Source of the DNA: Candidatus Krumholzibacteriia bacterium
GTDB lineage: Bacteria > Krumholzibacteriota > Krumholzibacteriia > G020349025
Assembly (NCBI GenBank): GCA_035649275.1
Contig: DASRJW010000099.1
Span: 1 to 16,082 of the forward strand
Direction: 5' to 3'
Length of the DNA: 16,082 nt
In this document: positions 7,155 to 14,326 of the stretch, in pieces
How positions within the stretch are numbered: position 1 is the stretch's first letter
Layout: each line of letters begins with the position of its first letter
Translations under genes and position numbers: made by a program
The notes under the pieces: model-generated
Databases searched by the model: none
What the model saw: only the letters and a program-made list of their open reading frames with translations
Told to the model about the DNA's origin: nothing

Positions 7155-7493
7155 GCGACACTCCTAACCTTCGAGTCCGATCAAGGTGCCGTCTGGTATA
7201 GGAGACACTGAGTCCACGACCGAGCGTGGCTGCCGATTTGTGTCTGGACTCGAGTGGGGGAGTCCCCTACTGGCCACGACGGTGTGCTCCACCACGGTGC
7301 GCTGCGTCACGGCGCACATCCTGTTCCTGACCTGCGGTGACGGGCCCTGTCGATTCGGATGGGTGACATGCTAAGCTTGAAGTATTCCACCTCTGCCTAA
7401 GCTTGAAGTACTCCACCTCTGCTTTGTAGCCCTCGAGGTCGACCTTCCAGATCCCGACGCATGTCGTCCGGGGTCGATGCGGATGGAGGCGTC
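7155..7493. other. Non-coding or relic region before the DnaB_N-SPOR gene
   Basis: About 340 bp without a convincing gene. It contains small hairpins (CCACG/CGTGG at 7214-7229; GTGCGC/GCGCAC near 7300-7320) and the 26-bp tandem repeat. It probably also carries the promoter of the next gene; no clear -35/-10 was identified. The presence of a pseudogene on one side and repeats on the other suggests an old insertion or deletion hotspot. Confidence 0.45.
7371..7422. repeat. Tandem direct repeat, two 26-bp units with one mismatch
   Basis: Unit 1 is 7371-7396 and unit 2 is 7397-7422. Each starts CTAAGCTTGAAGTA and ends TCCACCTCTGC; the only difference is T versus C just before TCCAC. The units abut exactly. 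Their arrangement recalls the multiple end repeats bound by the transposase of IS21-family elements, whose ends often carry a TTGAAnAGTTCCCCACC-like core. No istA or istB coding remains were recognised, so a transposon relic is only a hypothesis. A simple tandem duplication is the null explanation. Confidence 0.8.
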
Positions 7494-8741
7494 ATGTACA
7501 AGACTTCCCCTGACGACTCCCGGAGCGAGCATCCTTCGCTTGGCAAGGAGAGGCCCGATCCCGAAGTCCACATTCTTGGTAGCATCATGGGGGACCCAGC
7601 ATTGCTCGAGTACGTAGCACCCCGAATCAAGCCGGAGTGGTTTCGGGGGGAACTGCATGCGCGCATCTACCGAGCCATGCTGTACAAACACGAGCACGGC
7701 ATTTCTCCAAACTTACAATGTCTCTCCCTCGAGGCTCGTCCGTCAGGTCTACTAGAGAACGTGGGAAGGCAAACGCTTCTTGACATAGCACAAAGTACCG
7801 CGACAACCGCGTATATCGACCATAGTGTGAAACGCATTGTGAAGCGCTACAAGCAGCGGGAGTTGGATGGGCCACGTAGGCCAGGACGAGCGCCTCTCGA
7901 GAAACAGAAGGATGTCTCACAGATCATCGAGACGTTGACCGCTGCCTTGGATGATCTGGAAAGGAGCCACGAGACCTTGGCCAGCCTGGATCCTGACGGA
8001 AGCCAGTTCTCGAGGCTCGCGACTCGACCGAGGCCAGCGCTCGTTGGCACGAAGCCATTGCCTGCCGTCGACACGCGGCCACAGGGGCGACTTCCTCGTG
8101 GCGCCGCCGAGGTCGGATCCTTCGCGCGCTTGGGCCACCGAGTCGCGAAACCGCTCGCGGTGGTCAGTTGGATCGTTGGAGCTGGTCTTCTCGCATGGTT
8201 TGCGGGGCGCTGGTCCGCGATGGTCGTGCCCATGACATCGATACGTGCGCCGGTAGTTGCGCCCCTACAGGACCCGAGTGTTCATGTCGCGAGCGAGGTG
8301 GTATCGAACACCGCTCGAGGAGCAAAGGCCGAAGAGTTGGCGCCGCAGCAAACGAAGACCGCTCCCGTGGTCGTCCCGCCTGCAGTCGAAGCGCCGCAGG
8401 TTTCCCAGGAAGTGATCCAGCCATCTGCGCCAGTCGCACCATCCGAGGACACGACACCGAGAGCTCTGGCGCCCGCTCCTCGCCGCGCGGGCGGCTTGAT
8501 CTATGCCGTCAACGTCTCTTCGTTTCGAAACGCAGCAGCGGCCGCGGTCGAGGTGGCGCGGCTGCAAGCGCGAGGCTACCAGGCGCGCGCCATTCGCACC
8601 GATTTGGAGAGCAAGGGCGTCTGGTACCGCGTCTACATCGGTCAGTATGGAACGGAAGCCGAGGCGAAGCAGGCACGTGCCAGAATCCTCGCGCATACCC
8701 ATTATCGCACTGCGTTCGTCCGGTCGATCGCACTCTTCTGA
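7494..8741 (+). CDS. DnaB-helicase-N-like domain / transmembrane segment / SPOR domain fusion protein
   Basis: This 415-aa protein is a predicted single-pass inner-membrane protein. Residues about 24-124 match the DnaB N-terminal domain pattern: EVHILGSIMGDPALLEYV, PEWFRGELHARIYRAMLYKH, GLLENVGRQTLLDIAQSTA, then TTAYIDHSVKRIVKRYKQREL. In DnaB this helical domain forms the collar and contacts primase. No Walker A or other RecA-type helicase motif follows. Residues 125-215 are a polar, Arg/Pro-rich linker. Residues 220-238 (PLAVVSWIVGAGLLAWFAG) form one membrane segment, followed by a Pro/Val/Ala-rich linker. Residues about 332-415 are a SPOR domain (YAVNVSSFRN, GVWYRVYIGQYGTEAEAKQA), which binds denuded septal peptidoglycan in other proteins. 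ATG 7494 is chosen because GGAGG lies 4 nt upstream; ATG 7461, 11 codons earlier, has no such site. The predicted topology is cytoplasmic DnaB_N and periplasmic SPOR. Confidence 0.85.
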   Translation: MYKTSPDDSRSEHPSLGKERPDPEVHILGSIMGDPALLEYVAPRIKPEWFRGELHARIYRAMLYKHEHGISPNLQCLSLEARPSGLLENVGRQTLLDIAQSTATTAYIDHSVKRIVKRYKQRELDGPRRPGRAPLEKQKDVSQIIETLTAALDDLERSHETLASLDPDGSQFSRLATRPRPALVGTKPLPAVDTRPQGRLPRGAAEVGSFARLGHRVAKPLAVVSWIVGAGLLAWFAGRWSAMVVPMTSIRAPVVAPLQDPSVHVASEVVSNTARGAKAEELAPQQTKTAPVVVPPAVEAPQVSQEVIQPSAPVAPSEDTTPRALAPAPRRAGGLIYAVNVSSFRNAAAAAVEVARLQARGYQARAIRTDLESKGVWYRVYIGQYGTEAEAKQARARILAHTHYRTAFVRSIALF

Positions 8742-8828
8742 TCGTGCAATCGGCGCTTTCGGGCTCCGTGAGGAGCGTCGCCCACGCACGAGTAGGATGA
8801 AACTCAGATCGAGACAGCGACCACACAC

Positions 8829-9950
8829 TCAGCGACCAGCGAGATCATCGAGGGCGCGGGAGAGATTCTCCAAGCCACGAGCAAGACGGCGCGGCGCGGA
8901 GCTGAAGCCGACACGCACGCAGCGAGGAGACTCGAAGAAGCTTCCCGGCGCTACCAAGGTGGAGTAGCGCCGCAGGAGATGCTTGGCGAAGCGGTCGCCG
9001 TCCAGGTGGCGGGGCAGCCGGGCGAAGAAGATGTTGCCTCCGGGCGGCAAGTGCGCCTGCAGGCGAGGTTCCATGGCGAGAAAACGGCGCACGCCTTCGC
9101 GGTTCGCCGCCATTCGCTTCCGGGTGTGGCGGCGGATGGCCTCGAGGTTCCGGAACGCCGCGAGAGCCAGCCGTTCTCCGGGCACTACCGCGTTCACCCC
9201 CATCAGATCGTAGATCTTCCCGGCTCTGTGGATGAGCGGTTTGGGGCCGAGGATCCAGCCGGCGCGCAGGCCGTCGAGACCGTACGCCTTGGTCAGGCTG
9301 TTCGTGACCAGGACATTGGAGCCCGCGTGCACGGAGGAAGCAGCCTCGCGCCCGAAGAGACACTCGAGGTAGACCTCGTCCACGAGTAGGAAGGCCCCGA
9401 CGCGGCCCAGCAAGCGCGCCATGCTGCGGAGCACCGCTGGCTCGATCCGCATCCCCGATGGATTGTGCAGGTTGGAGACGATGGCGAGACGTGTGCGCCG
9501 GTTCACCAGGCGGGCGAAGAGCTCGAGATCGATGCCCCAACCATCCTGGTAGCGGCGCTCCAACCGTCGGATCCGACAGTCGAGGGTCTCGGGGATGCGT
9601 CGCAGTTGCTCGTAGGTCGGGCGCTCGACGATGACCTCGGGATGCGGCCCCGCGTCGGCGATGGCGGCGGCGCAGGCGACGAAGTTCGCCAGACTCGTGC
9701 CGCCCGGCAGAGCGAGGACGCGATCCACACCCACGCTGTAGCGCTTCCCGAGCGCTTCCAGGAGCGGCGCATAGCCGTAGTACGCCAGGGTTTGTCCTCC
9801 GTCCGGCAAGGGGTGGTTCGGGACGCAGTCGCGGGCCGAGAGACGGAGGAGGGACGCCGGGCACGGGTCCATGCCGCTCCGCGCCAGATTGATCCTGGCC
9901 TTGGGCAGCGTCTTGGCCCAGGTCATGTAGGCGACTTCGGGAAAGTGCAT
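8829..9950 (-). CDS. PLP-dependent class I/II aminotransferase
   Basis: This 373-aa cytoplasmic enzyme is predicted to transfer the amino group of an amino acid to a 2-oxo acid. Visible fold type I features are the substrate-side YYGYAPLLEALGKRY, the cofactor loop LPGGTSLANFV, VSNLHNPSGM (Asn contacting the PLP ring oxygen), FLLVDEVYLE (Asp and Tyr contacting PLP), and NSLTKAYGLDGLRAGWI with Lys221 as the Schiff-base lysine and the following Arg. The C-terminal small domain contains LPPGGNIFFARLP and CVRVGFSS (carboxylate-binding region). Length is normal to slightly short. The start at 9950 lies 5 nt after the stop of the upstream permease gene, indicating translational coupling. A much longer open frame continues upstream through the permease gene, but that part is an out-of-frame shadow. 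Substrate is not determinable; the neighbouring amino-acid permease suggests a transported amino acid. Confidence 0.9.
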   Translation of the reverse strand: MHFPEVAYMTWAKTLPKARINLARSGMDPCPASLLRLSARDCVPNHPLPDGGQTLAYYGYAPLLEALGKRYSVGVDRVLALPGGTSLANFVACAAAIADAGPHPEVIVERPTYEQLRRIPETLDCRIRRLERRYQDGWGIDLELFARLVNRRTRLAIVSNLHNPSGMRIEPAVLRSMARLLGRVGAFLLVDEVYLECLFGREAASSVHAGSNVLVTNSLTKAYGLDGLRAGWILGPKPLIHRAGKIYDLMGVNAVVPGERLALAAFRNLEAIRRHTRKRMAANREGVRRFLAMEPRLQAHLPPGGNIFFARLPRHLDGDRFAKHLLRRYSTLVAPGSFFESPRCVRVGFSSAPRRLARGLENLSRALDDLAGR

Positions 9951-9955
9951 CGTTT

Positions 9956-11332
9956 TCACACCGCCTCGCGCGTTCTGTGGCGTCGGCGCTGGCGTGCGAC
10001 CAAGGCGTAGCCGCCACCGGCAGCAGCGAGAATGGCCGAGCCGACCAGGGACTGCAGCGTGTAGGCGAAAAAGCTGTTCACCACGATCCCGGCGGCGGCG
10101 AGAAGAAAGAGCAATGTCGTCACCGGATGGCCGGGCATCGCCACCAGCCCCGGCGGCGACGGATCGCGTCGGCGCAGGCGGAAGAGTGCGCCTACGGTGA
10201 GACCGAAGAAGAGCCAGTCCGCGAACACCACGAAGGAGAGGAGTTCGTCGTAGGTGTTCGTGGCGAGCAAGGCGATGGAAACGGCGGCCTGGAACCACAG
10301 GGTGAAGGCGGGGGTGCGGAAGCGCGGATGCAAGCCGGCGGCCCGCTGCAGGAAGAGACCGTCCCGGGCCATGGCGTAATAGAGACGCGGGGCGGTGAGA
10401 ACGATCACCGAGAGGAAGCCGAGGCTCGAGGCCAGGATCAACGCCGCCACCAACCGGCCGCCCGCTGCCCCGGCGATCGTGCGCGCCATCTCGAAGGCCA
10501 CCGCCGGCGAGGCGGCGATCTGCTCCGGAGCGAGGACGCGCAGGTAGGCGAGGTTGAGGGCGACGTACAGCGCCACCACGAGGATCACACCGAGCACGTT
10601 CGCCCGCGCCAAGTTGCGTGCCGGATCGCGGATCTCGCCGGCCACGGAGCCGCAGTTCTGCCAGCCGCCGTAGGCGAACATGATCGGCACGAGGGCAGTG
10701 AAGAGCAAACCGATCCAGCCGGCGCTCGGGTCGCGGAGCACGCCGAGGTCGAAGCGGCTCGCCGGCGTGTCGGGGCCGAAGAATGCCAGCGCCAGGAGTG
10801 CCACGATCCCGGCCAGCTTGAGCGCCATCAAGGTGTTGTTTACCTGCTTGCCGGCGCGGATGCCGACGACGTTCACCGCGGTCAGGAACACGAGGACGGT
10901 GGCGGCGAGCAGGCGCACACCGGCGGCTCCGAGGTGGACGAAGGAGCTGTCCACGTACGAGGCGAAGAGGATCGCCACCGCCGCGATGGCGCCGCCGTTG
11001 ATGATGAAGAGCAAGGCGATCCCGTAGAGGAAACCGACGGCGGGGTGATAGGCGCGGGCGAGATACAGGTATTGACCACCCACGTGCGGCAGGCGCGAGG
11101 CCAGCTCGGCGTAAGCGAAGCCGCCGAGGAGCGCCAGCAGCCCGCCGGCGGCCCAGGCCACGATCATGAGCGTGGGATCGCCGACGATGCGGGCGACGTT
11201 GCTCGGGTTGGCGAAGATCCCGACACCGATGATGGCGCCCGCTACCACCACCGTGGCGTCGACGAGACCGAGCTCGCGGCGGAACTCGACGCCAGTGCCC
11301 GTCGTCCTTTCGTGGTTCGCTCCGAGGCTCAT
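9956..11332 (-). CDS. APC-superfamily amino-acid permease
   Basis: This 458-aa polytopic inner-membrane transporter is predicted to take up or exchange amino acids. The first membrane helix carries the family signature GAIIGVGIF (residues about 32-40) after RRELGLVDATVVVA. Later landmarks are GGFAYAELASRLPHVGGQYLYL, FAYGGWQNCGSVAGEIRDPARN (the conserved helix 6 region with its Glu) and TAPRLYYAMARDGLFLQRAA. About 12 hydrophobic helices can be counted, with a short basic tail RQRRRHRTREAV. ATG 11332 gives the usual short N-terminus before helix 1; the frame stays open to 11437, but that extension has no family counterpart. No strong ribosome binding site precedes it. It is the first gene of the pair with the aminotransferase and is divergent from the molybdopterin oxidoreductase. 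Confidence 0.92.
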   Translation of the reverse strand: MSLGANHERTTGTGVEFRRELGLVDATVVVAGAIIGVGIFANPSNVARIVGDPTLMIVAWAAGGLLALLGGFAYAELASRLPHVGGQYLYLARAYHPAVGFLYGIALLFIINGGAIAAVAILFASYVDSSFVHLGAAGVRLLAATVLVFLTAVNVVGIRAGKQVNNTLMALKLAGIVALLALAFFGPDTPASRFDLGVLRDPSAGWIGLLFTALVPIMFAYGGWQNCGSVAGEIRDPARNLARANVLGVILVVALYVALNLAYLRVLAPEQIAASPAVAFEMARTIAGAAGGRLVAALILASSLGFLSVIVLTAPRLYYAMARDGLFLQRAAGLHPRFRTPAFTLWFQAAVSIALLATNTYDELLSFVVFADWLFFGLTVGALFRLRRRDPSPPGLVAMPGHPVTTLLFLLAAAGIVVNSFFAYTLQSLVGSAILAAAGGGYALVARQRRRHRTREAV

Positions 11333-11341
11333 GGAGCCGGA

Positions 11342-11350
11342 TGGTATACT
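11342..11350 (+). promoter_or_regulatory. Candidate extended -10 promoter element
   Basis: TGGTATACT fits an extended -10 (TGnTATAAT) with one mismatch. It sits in the narrow divergent gap, 14 nt before the preferred GTG of the molybdopterin oxidoreductase. No good -35 is visible at the usual distance. The inner GTATAC is palindromic, so the same site could also serve the opposite strand. With start 11364 the transcript would be nearly leaderless. Confidence 0.3.
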
Positions 11351-11363
11351 GACCGGCCAGGCG

Positions 11364-13619
11364 GTGGCGAGGCAGCCGGAGTGGACACCGGCATTCCCGG
11401 GAGCAGCATTGCGCAGCGGCGGCGGCGTGGCCTCCATCCTCTACGCATGGCGGAAGGCACGCCAATCCGGCGGTGTCCTTCGCTTCTACCGCCGCCTGCG
11501 CCTGAAGAACGCCTGCAAGACCTGTGCGCTCGGCATGGGCGGACAGCGCGGCGGCATGCGCAACGAAAGCGGCAGCGCCCTCGAAGTTTGCAAGAAGTCC
11601 TTCCAGGCCCAGGCGGCGGACATGCAGCCGCCCATCGCCGCAGAATTCTTCCAACGCCATTCACACCAGGAACTGCTCACTTGGGACTCCAAGAATTTGG
11701 AGGACGCCGGGCGCATCGGCTTCCCGCTGCTCTTCGAAGCCGGAACCAGTCACTGGCGTCGCCTTTCCTGGCAGGAGGCACTCGATCGCGCCGCCGGTGC
11801 GCTGCGCGGCACCTCGCCGGAGCAAACCATGTTCTATTCCTCCGGGCGCAGCAGCAACGAGGCCGCTTTCCTGCTGCAGTGCTTCGCTCGCGTCTTCGGC
11901 ACCAACAATGTCAACAATTGTTCGTACTACTGCCATCAGGCCTCCGGCGTCGGGCTCAACCTCGTCCTCGGGGCGGGCACGGCCACCGTCACCCATGAGG
12001 ATCTGGAGCACGCCGATTTCGCCCTGGTCCTGGGCGCCAACCCGGCTTCCAACCACCCGCGCCTGATCACGCGTCTCGTGGACATCCGCCGCCGCGGCGG
12101 CACGGTGGTGATGGTCAACCCGCTGCGCGAAGCCGGCCTCGAGCGCTTCCGCATCCCCTCGCGACCGTGGAGTCTCGTCTTCGGCTCCCAGGTCTCCGAT
12201 CTCTACGTGCAGCCCCACATCAGCGGCGACATCCCATTCCTGAAGGGAGTGGCGAAGCGCGTTCTCGAAGCGGGGGGTGCGGACCGGGATTTCATCGCCC
12301 AGCACACCGTCGGTTTCACCGCGCTGGAAGAGGATCTGCGCGCGGCGCGCTGGGACGACCTGGAGCGCGAGAGCGGCGTGTCGCGGGAAGCGATGCAAGA
12401 GGTGGCGCTCGCTTATCTCCGCGCCGAGAGGGCAATTTTCATGTGGGCCATGGGTATCACCCACCATCTCCACGGGGTGGACAACGTCCTCGCCATCGCC
12501 AATCTGGCCATGCTCCGCGGCATGCTGGGCAAGCCGCACGCCGGGCTGCTCCCGATCCGGGGACACTCGAACGTGCAGGGCGTGGGCAGCGTCGGTGTGA
12601 CCCCGGAGCTCAAAGAGGCTTTCGCCCGGGCGCTGGAGCAGGCCTATGGCGTGAAGCTGCCGGCGGCGAAGGGGCTCGATACCTTCGCCGGCGTCGAAGC
12701 CATGGGCGAGGGGCGGATTTGTACGGCCGTTTACCTCGGTGGCAATCTCTTCAGTGCCAGCCCCGATCCGGAGTGGACGTCGCGTTGCATGCAGCGCGTC
12801 GAGACCGCGATCTTCGTGTCGACGAAGCTCAACCCGGGACATTTCCACGGCGGTGGCAAAACGACGCTCGTGCTGCCGGCGCGCACGCGCGACGAGGAGG
12901 CGCAGGCGACCACCCAGGAGAGCATGTTCAACTACGTGCGTCTTTCCGACGGCGGGGCGCGACCGCTGTCACCCGAGATGCTCTCGGAGGTGGACATCGT
13001 GGCATCCCTGGCAGCACGCGTTCTGCCTCGCGGCCCCATCGACTGGGAGCGCTGGAAGGACCATCGCACCCTGCGGCGGGAGATGGGACGGGTCGTCCCG
13101 GGCTTCGCGCCGCTCGCCGAGCTGGATACGACGAAGCGCGAGTTCACCATCGAGGGCCGCATCCGCCACGAGCCGCGCTTCGCCACCGCCGACGGCCGGG
13201 CTCGCTTCCACCTCACCCCGGTGCCGGAGTTCCCCTTGCGCCCCGGCGAGTTCCGCCTGATGACAGTGCGCTCCGAGGGCCAGTTCAACACCGTGGTCTA
13301 CGAATACGAGGACGTCTACCGCGGCGCCGACGGGCGCGACGTCGTCTTCGTCCATCCCGAGGACGCAGCCGCGTTGGGTCTACGGCCCGGGGAGCGCGTC
13401 CACCTGCGTTCAGACGCCGGCGTCTACGGACCGGTGCGCGTCTTGGCCGCCGACATCCGGCGCGGCAACCTGGCGGTGTACTATCCCGAGGCGAACGTCC
13501 TGGTGCCGCGGCGCGTGGACGGGCGCTCCCATACGCCCACGTTCAAATCCGTGGCGGTACGGCTCGAGCGCGCGGCGCCAGGGCCGGCGCAGCCGCAGTC
13601 CGCAGCGCCGTCGCGTTGA
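11364..13619 (+). CDS. FdhF/YdeP-family molybdopterin-dependent oxidoreductase
   Basis: This 751-aa protein belongs to the formate-dehydrogenase-alpha-like family that includes E. coli YdeP; its true substrate is generally unknown. The N-terminus has LKNACKTCALGMGGQRGGM (Cys51, Cys54) and EVCKKS (Cys76). The molybdopterin core follows: FYSSGRSSNEAAFLLQ, then NNCSYYCHQASGVGL, where Cys190-His occupies the place of the catalytic SeCys/Cys-His of formate dehydrogenase, then GANPASNHPRLITRL, MVNPLREAGLERF and LPIRGHSNVQGVGSVGV. The C-terminal molybdopterin-dinucleotide-binding domain includes FRLMTVRSEGQFNTVVYEYED and RPGERVHLRSDAGVYGPVRV. No twin-arginine signal is present, so it is cytoplasmic. 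GTG 11364 is preferred because ATG 11331 would overlap the divergent permease start; TTG 11409 and GTG 11427 are also possible. YdeP in E. coli is about 759 aa. Confidence 0.93.
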   Translation: MARQPEWTPAFPGAALRSGGGVASILYAWRKARQSGGVLRFYRRLRLKNACKTCALGMGGQRGGMRNESGSALEVCKKSFQAQAADMQPPIAAEFFQRHSHQELLTWDSKNLEDAGRIGFPLLFEAGTSHWRRLSWQEALDRAAGALRGTSPEQTMFYSSGRSSNEAAFLLQCFARVFGTNNVNNCSYYCHQASGVGLNLVLGAGTATVTHEDLEHADFALVLGANPASNHPRLITRLVDIRRRGGTVVMVNPLREAGLERFRIPSRPWSLVFGSQVSDLYVQPHISGDIPFLKGVAKRVLEAGGADRDFIAQHTVGFTALEEDLRAARWDDLERESGVSREAMQEVALAYLRAERAIFMWAMGITHHLHGVDNVLAIANLAMLRGMLGKPHAGLLPIRGHSNVQGVGSVGVTPELKEAFARALEQAYGVKLPAAKGLDTFAGVEAMGEGRICTAVYLGGNLFSASPDPEWTSRCMQRVETAIFVSTKLNPGHFHGGGKTTLVLPARTRDEEAQATTQESMFNYVRLSDGGARPLSPEMLSEVDIVASLAARVLPRGPIDWERWKDHRTLRREMGRVVPGFAPLAELDTTKREFTIEGRIRHEPRFATADGRARFHLTPVPEFPLRPGEFRLMTVRSEGQFNTVVYEYEDVYRGADGRDVVFVHPEDAAALGLRPGERVHLRSDAGVYGPVRVLAADIRRGNLAVYYPEANVLVPRRVDGRSHTPTFKSVAVRLERAAPGPAQPQSAAPSR

Positions 13620-13666
13620 GTCCGAGCGACTGCGGTGTGTTCCAACCGCTGGCGTCGAGGCGGAGA

Positions 13667-13969
13667 ATGGGCGGCGAGAGCGCCAAGAATGTCCCGGAAG
13701 CTTTCTTGATCGTGCGCGTCAAGCCACGCTCGGCACAGGCCGGGTTGCTCGGACGGCACGGCTCCGGGATCAAGGTGGCCGTGCGCGCGGCGCCCGAGCA
13801 CGGGCGGGCGAATGCGGAACTGGTGCGCGTTCTCGCGGCGGCGCTCGGCGTGCCGGCGACGGCTTTGGCAGTAGCGAGCGGCACCGGAGCGCCGGACAAG
13901 CGCTTACGCATCACCGGCATGGATGCGGCGGAGCTGGAGCGTCGGCTCGCCGCCGCCCTGCAGGAGTAA
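13667..13969 (+). CDS. DUF167 / YggU-family small protein
   Basis: This 100-aa cytoplasmic protein is of unknown biochemical function. The family pattern is nearly complete: LIVRVKPRSAQAG, then IKVAVRAAPEHGRANAELVRVLAAAL, then ASGTGAPDKRLRITG. The start is ATG 13667, with GAGG 6 nt upstream; the frame is open further upstream only as a shadow of the oxidoreductase gene. It begins 47 nt after the oxidoreductase stop and ends 19 nt before the rhodanese start, consistent with an operon. In other bacteria the family often sits beside cell-division or proline-biosynthesis genes, which are not seen here. Confidence 0.9.
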   Translation: MGGESAKNVPEAFLIVRVKPRSAQAGLLGRHGSGIKVAVRAAPEHGRANAELVRVLAAALGVPATALAVASGTGAPDKRLRITGMDAAELERRLAAALQE

Positions 13970-13988
13970 ACTGCGACCGGGAGAACAC

Positions 13989-14309
13989 ATGCCCTACGAG
14001 ATCGAGGTCGACGAGTTGAAGCGGGCGCTCGACGCCGGCGAAGACTGGGTGCTGGTGGACGTGCGCGAAGGTTGGGAGCACGCCCTCGTGCACATCCCTG
14101 GAGCGGTGCACATCCCGCTCGGCCAGCTGGTCCAGCGGCTCGGGGAGCTCCAACAAGAGCGCCCGCACGTGCTCTACTGCCATCACGGGATGCGCAGCAT
14201 GCGCGCCGCGCTGGCCCTGGCCCAGCGCGGCTTTGCCAACGTGCGCAGCCTGCGCGGCGGCATCGATCGCTGGGCCGAGGTGGTCGATCCCACCTTGGCT
14301 CGGTACTGA
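13989..14309 (+). CDS. Single-domain rhodanese-like sulfurtransferase
   Basis: This 106-aa protein is predicted to carry a persulfide on its active-site cysteine and pass sulfur to a thiophilic acceptor. It shows the rhodanese fold pattern: WVLVDVREGWEHALVHIPGAVHIPLG, then the active-site loop YCHHGMRSM with Cys64, then GFANVRSLRGGIDRWAEVVDP. The loop keeps the Cys and the Arg/Ser typical of GlpE/PspE-like proteins. There is no signal peptide, so it is cytoplasmic. ATG 13989 follows GGGAG with a 5-nt spacer. Its position two genes after a molybdopterin enzyme could reflect sulfur supply to the cofactor or a thiol-stress role; this is inference from neighbourhood only. Confidence 0.93.
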   Translation: MPYEIEVDELKRALDAGEDWVLVDVREGWEHALVHIPGAVHIPLGQLVQRLGELQQERPHVLYCHHGMRSMRAALALAQRGFANVRSLRGGIDRWAEVVDPTLARY

Positions 14310-14326
14310 GGAAAGGCAGAAACCCC

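Noticed and set aside
6447-7211. 254-aa plus-strand frame overlapping and following the methyltransferase
   Set aside because: Its first half lies inside the well-supported methyltransferase in another frame. Its second half is the complement of the pseudogene, where the minus strand gives the recognisable sequence.
7371-7470. Minus-strand reading IWKVDLEGYKAEVEYFKL, reminiscent of an FkbM methyltransferase core strand
   Set aside because: It is short, has an in-frame stop upstream, runs through the tandem repeat and lacks any other family motif; chance resemblance is likely.
8742-8828. Possible terminator between the convergent SPOR-fusion and aminotransferase genes
   Set aside because: Only short, imperfect or widely spaced inverted repeats are present, with no T-run on either strand.
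9951-11660. 943-aa open frame joining extra sequence to the aminotransferase
   Set aside because: The upstream part is an Arg/Pro-rich out-of-frame reading of the permease gene, whose own frame has clear membrane helices and family motifs.
9977-11998. 673-aa plus-strand frame across the permease and oxidoreductase starts
   Set aside because: Gly/Arg/Glu/His-rich composition without domains; it overlaps two well-supported genes in other frames.
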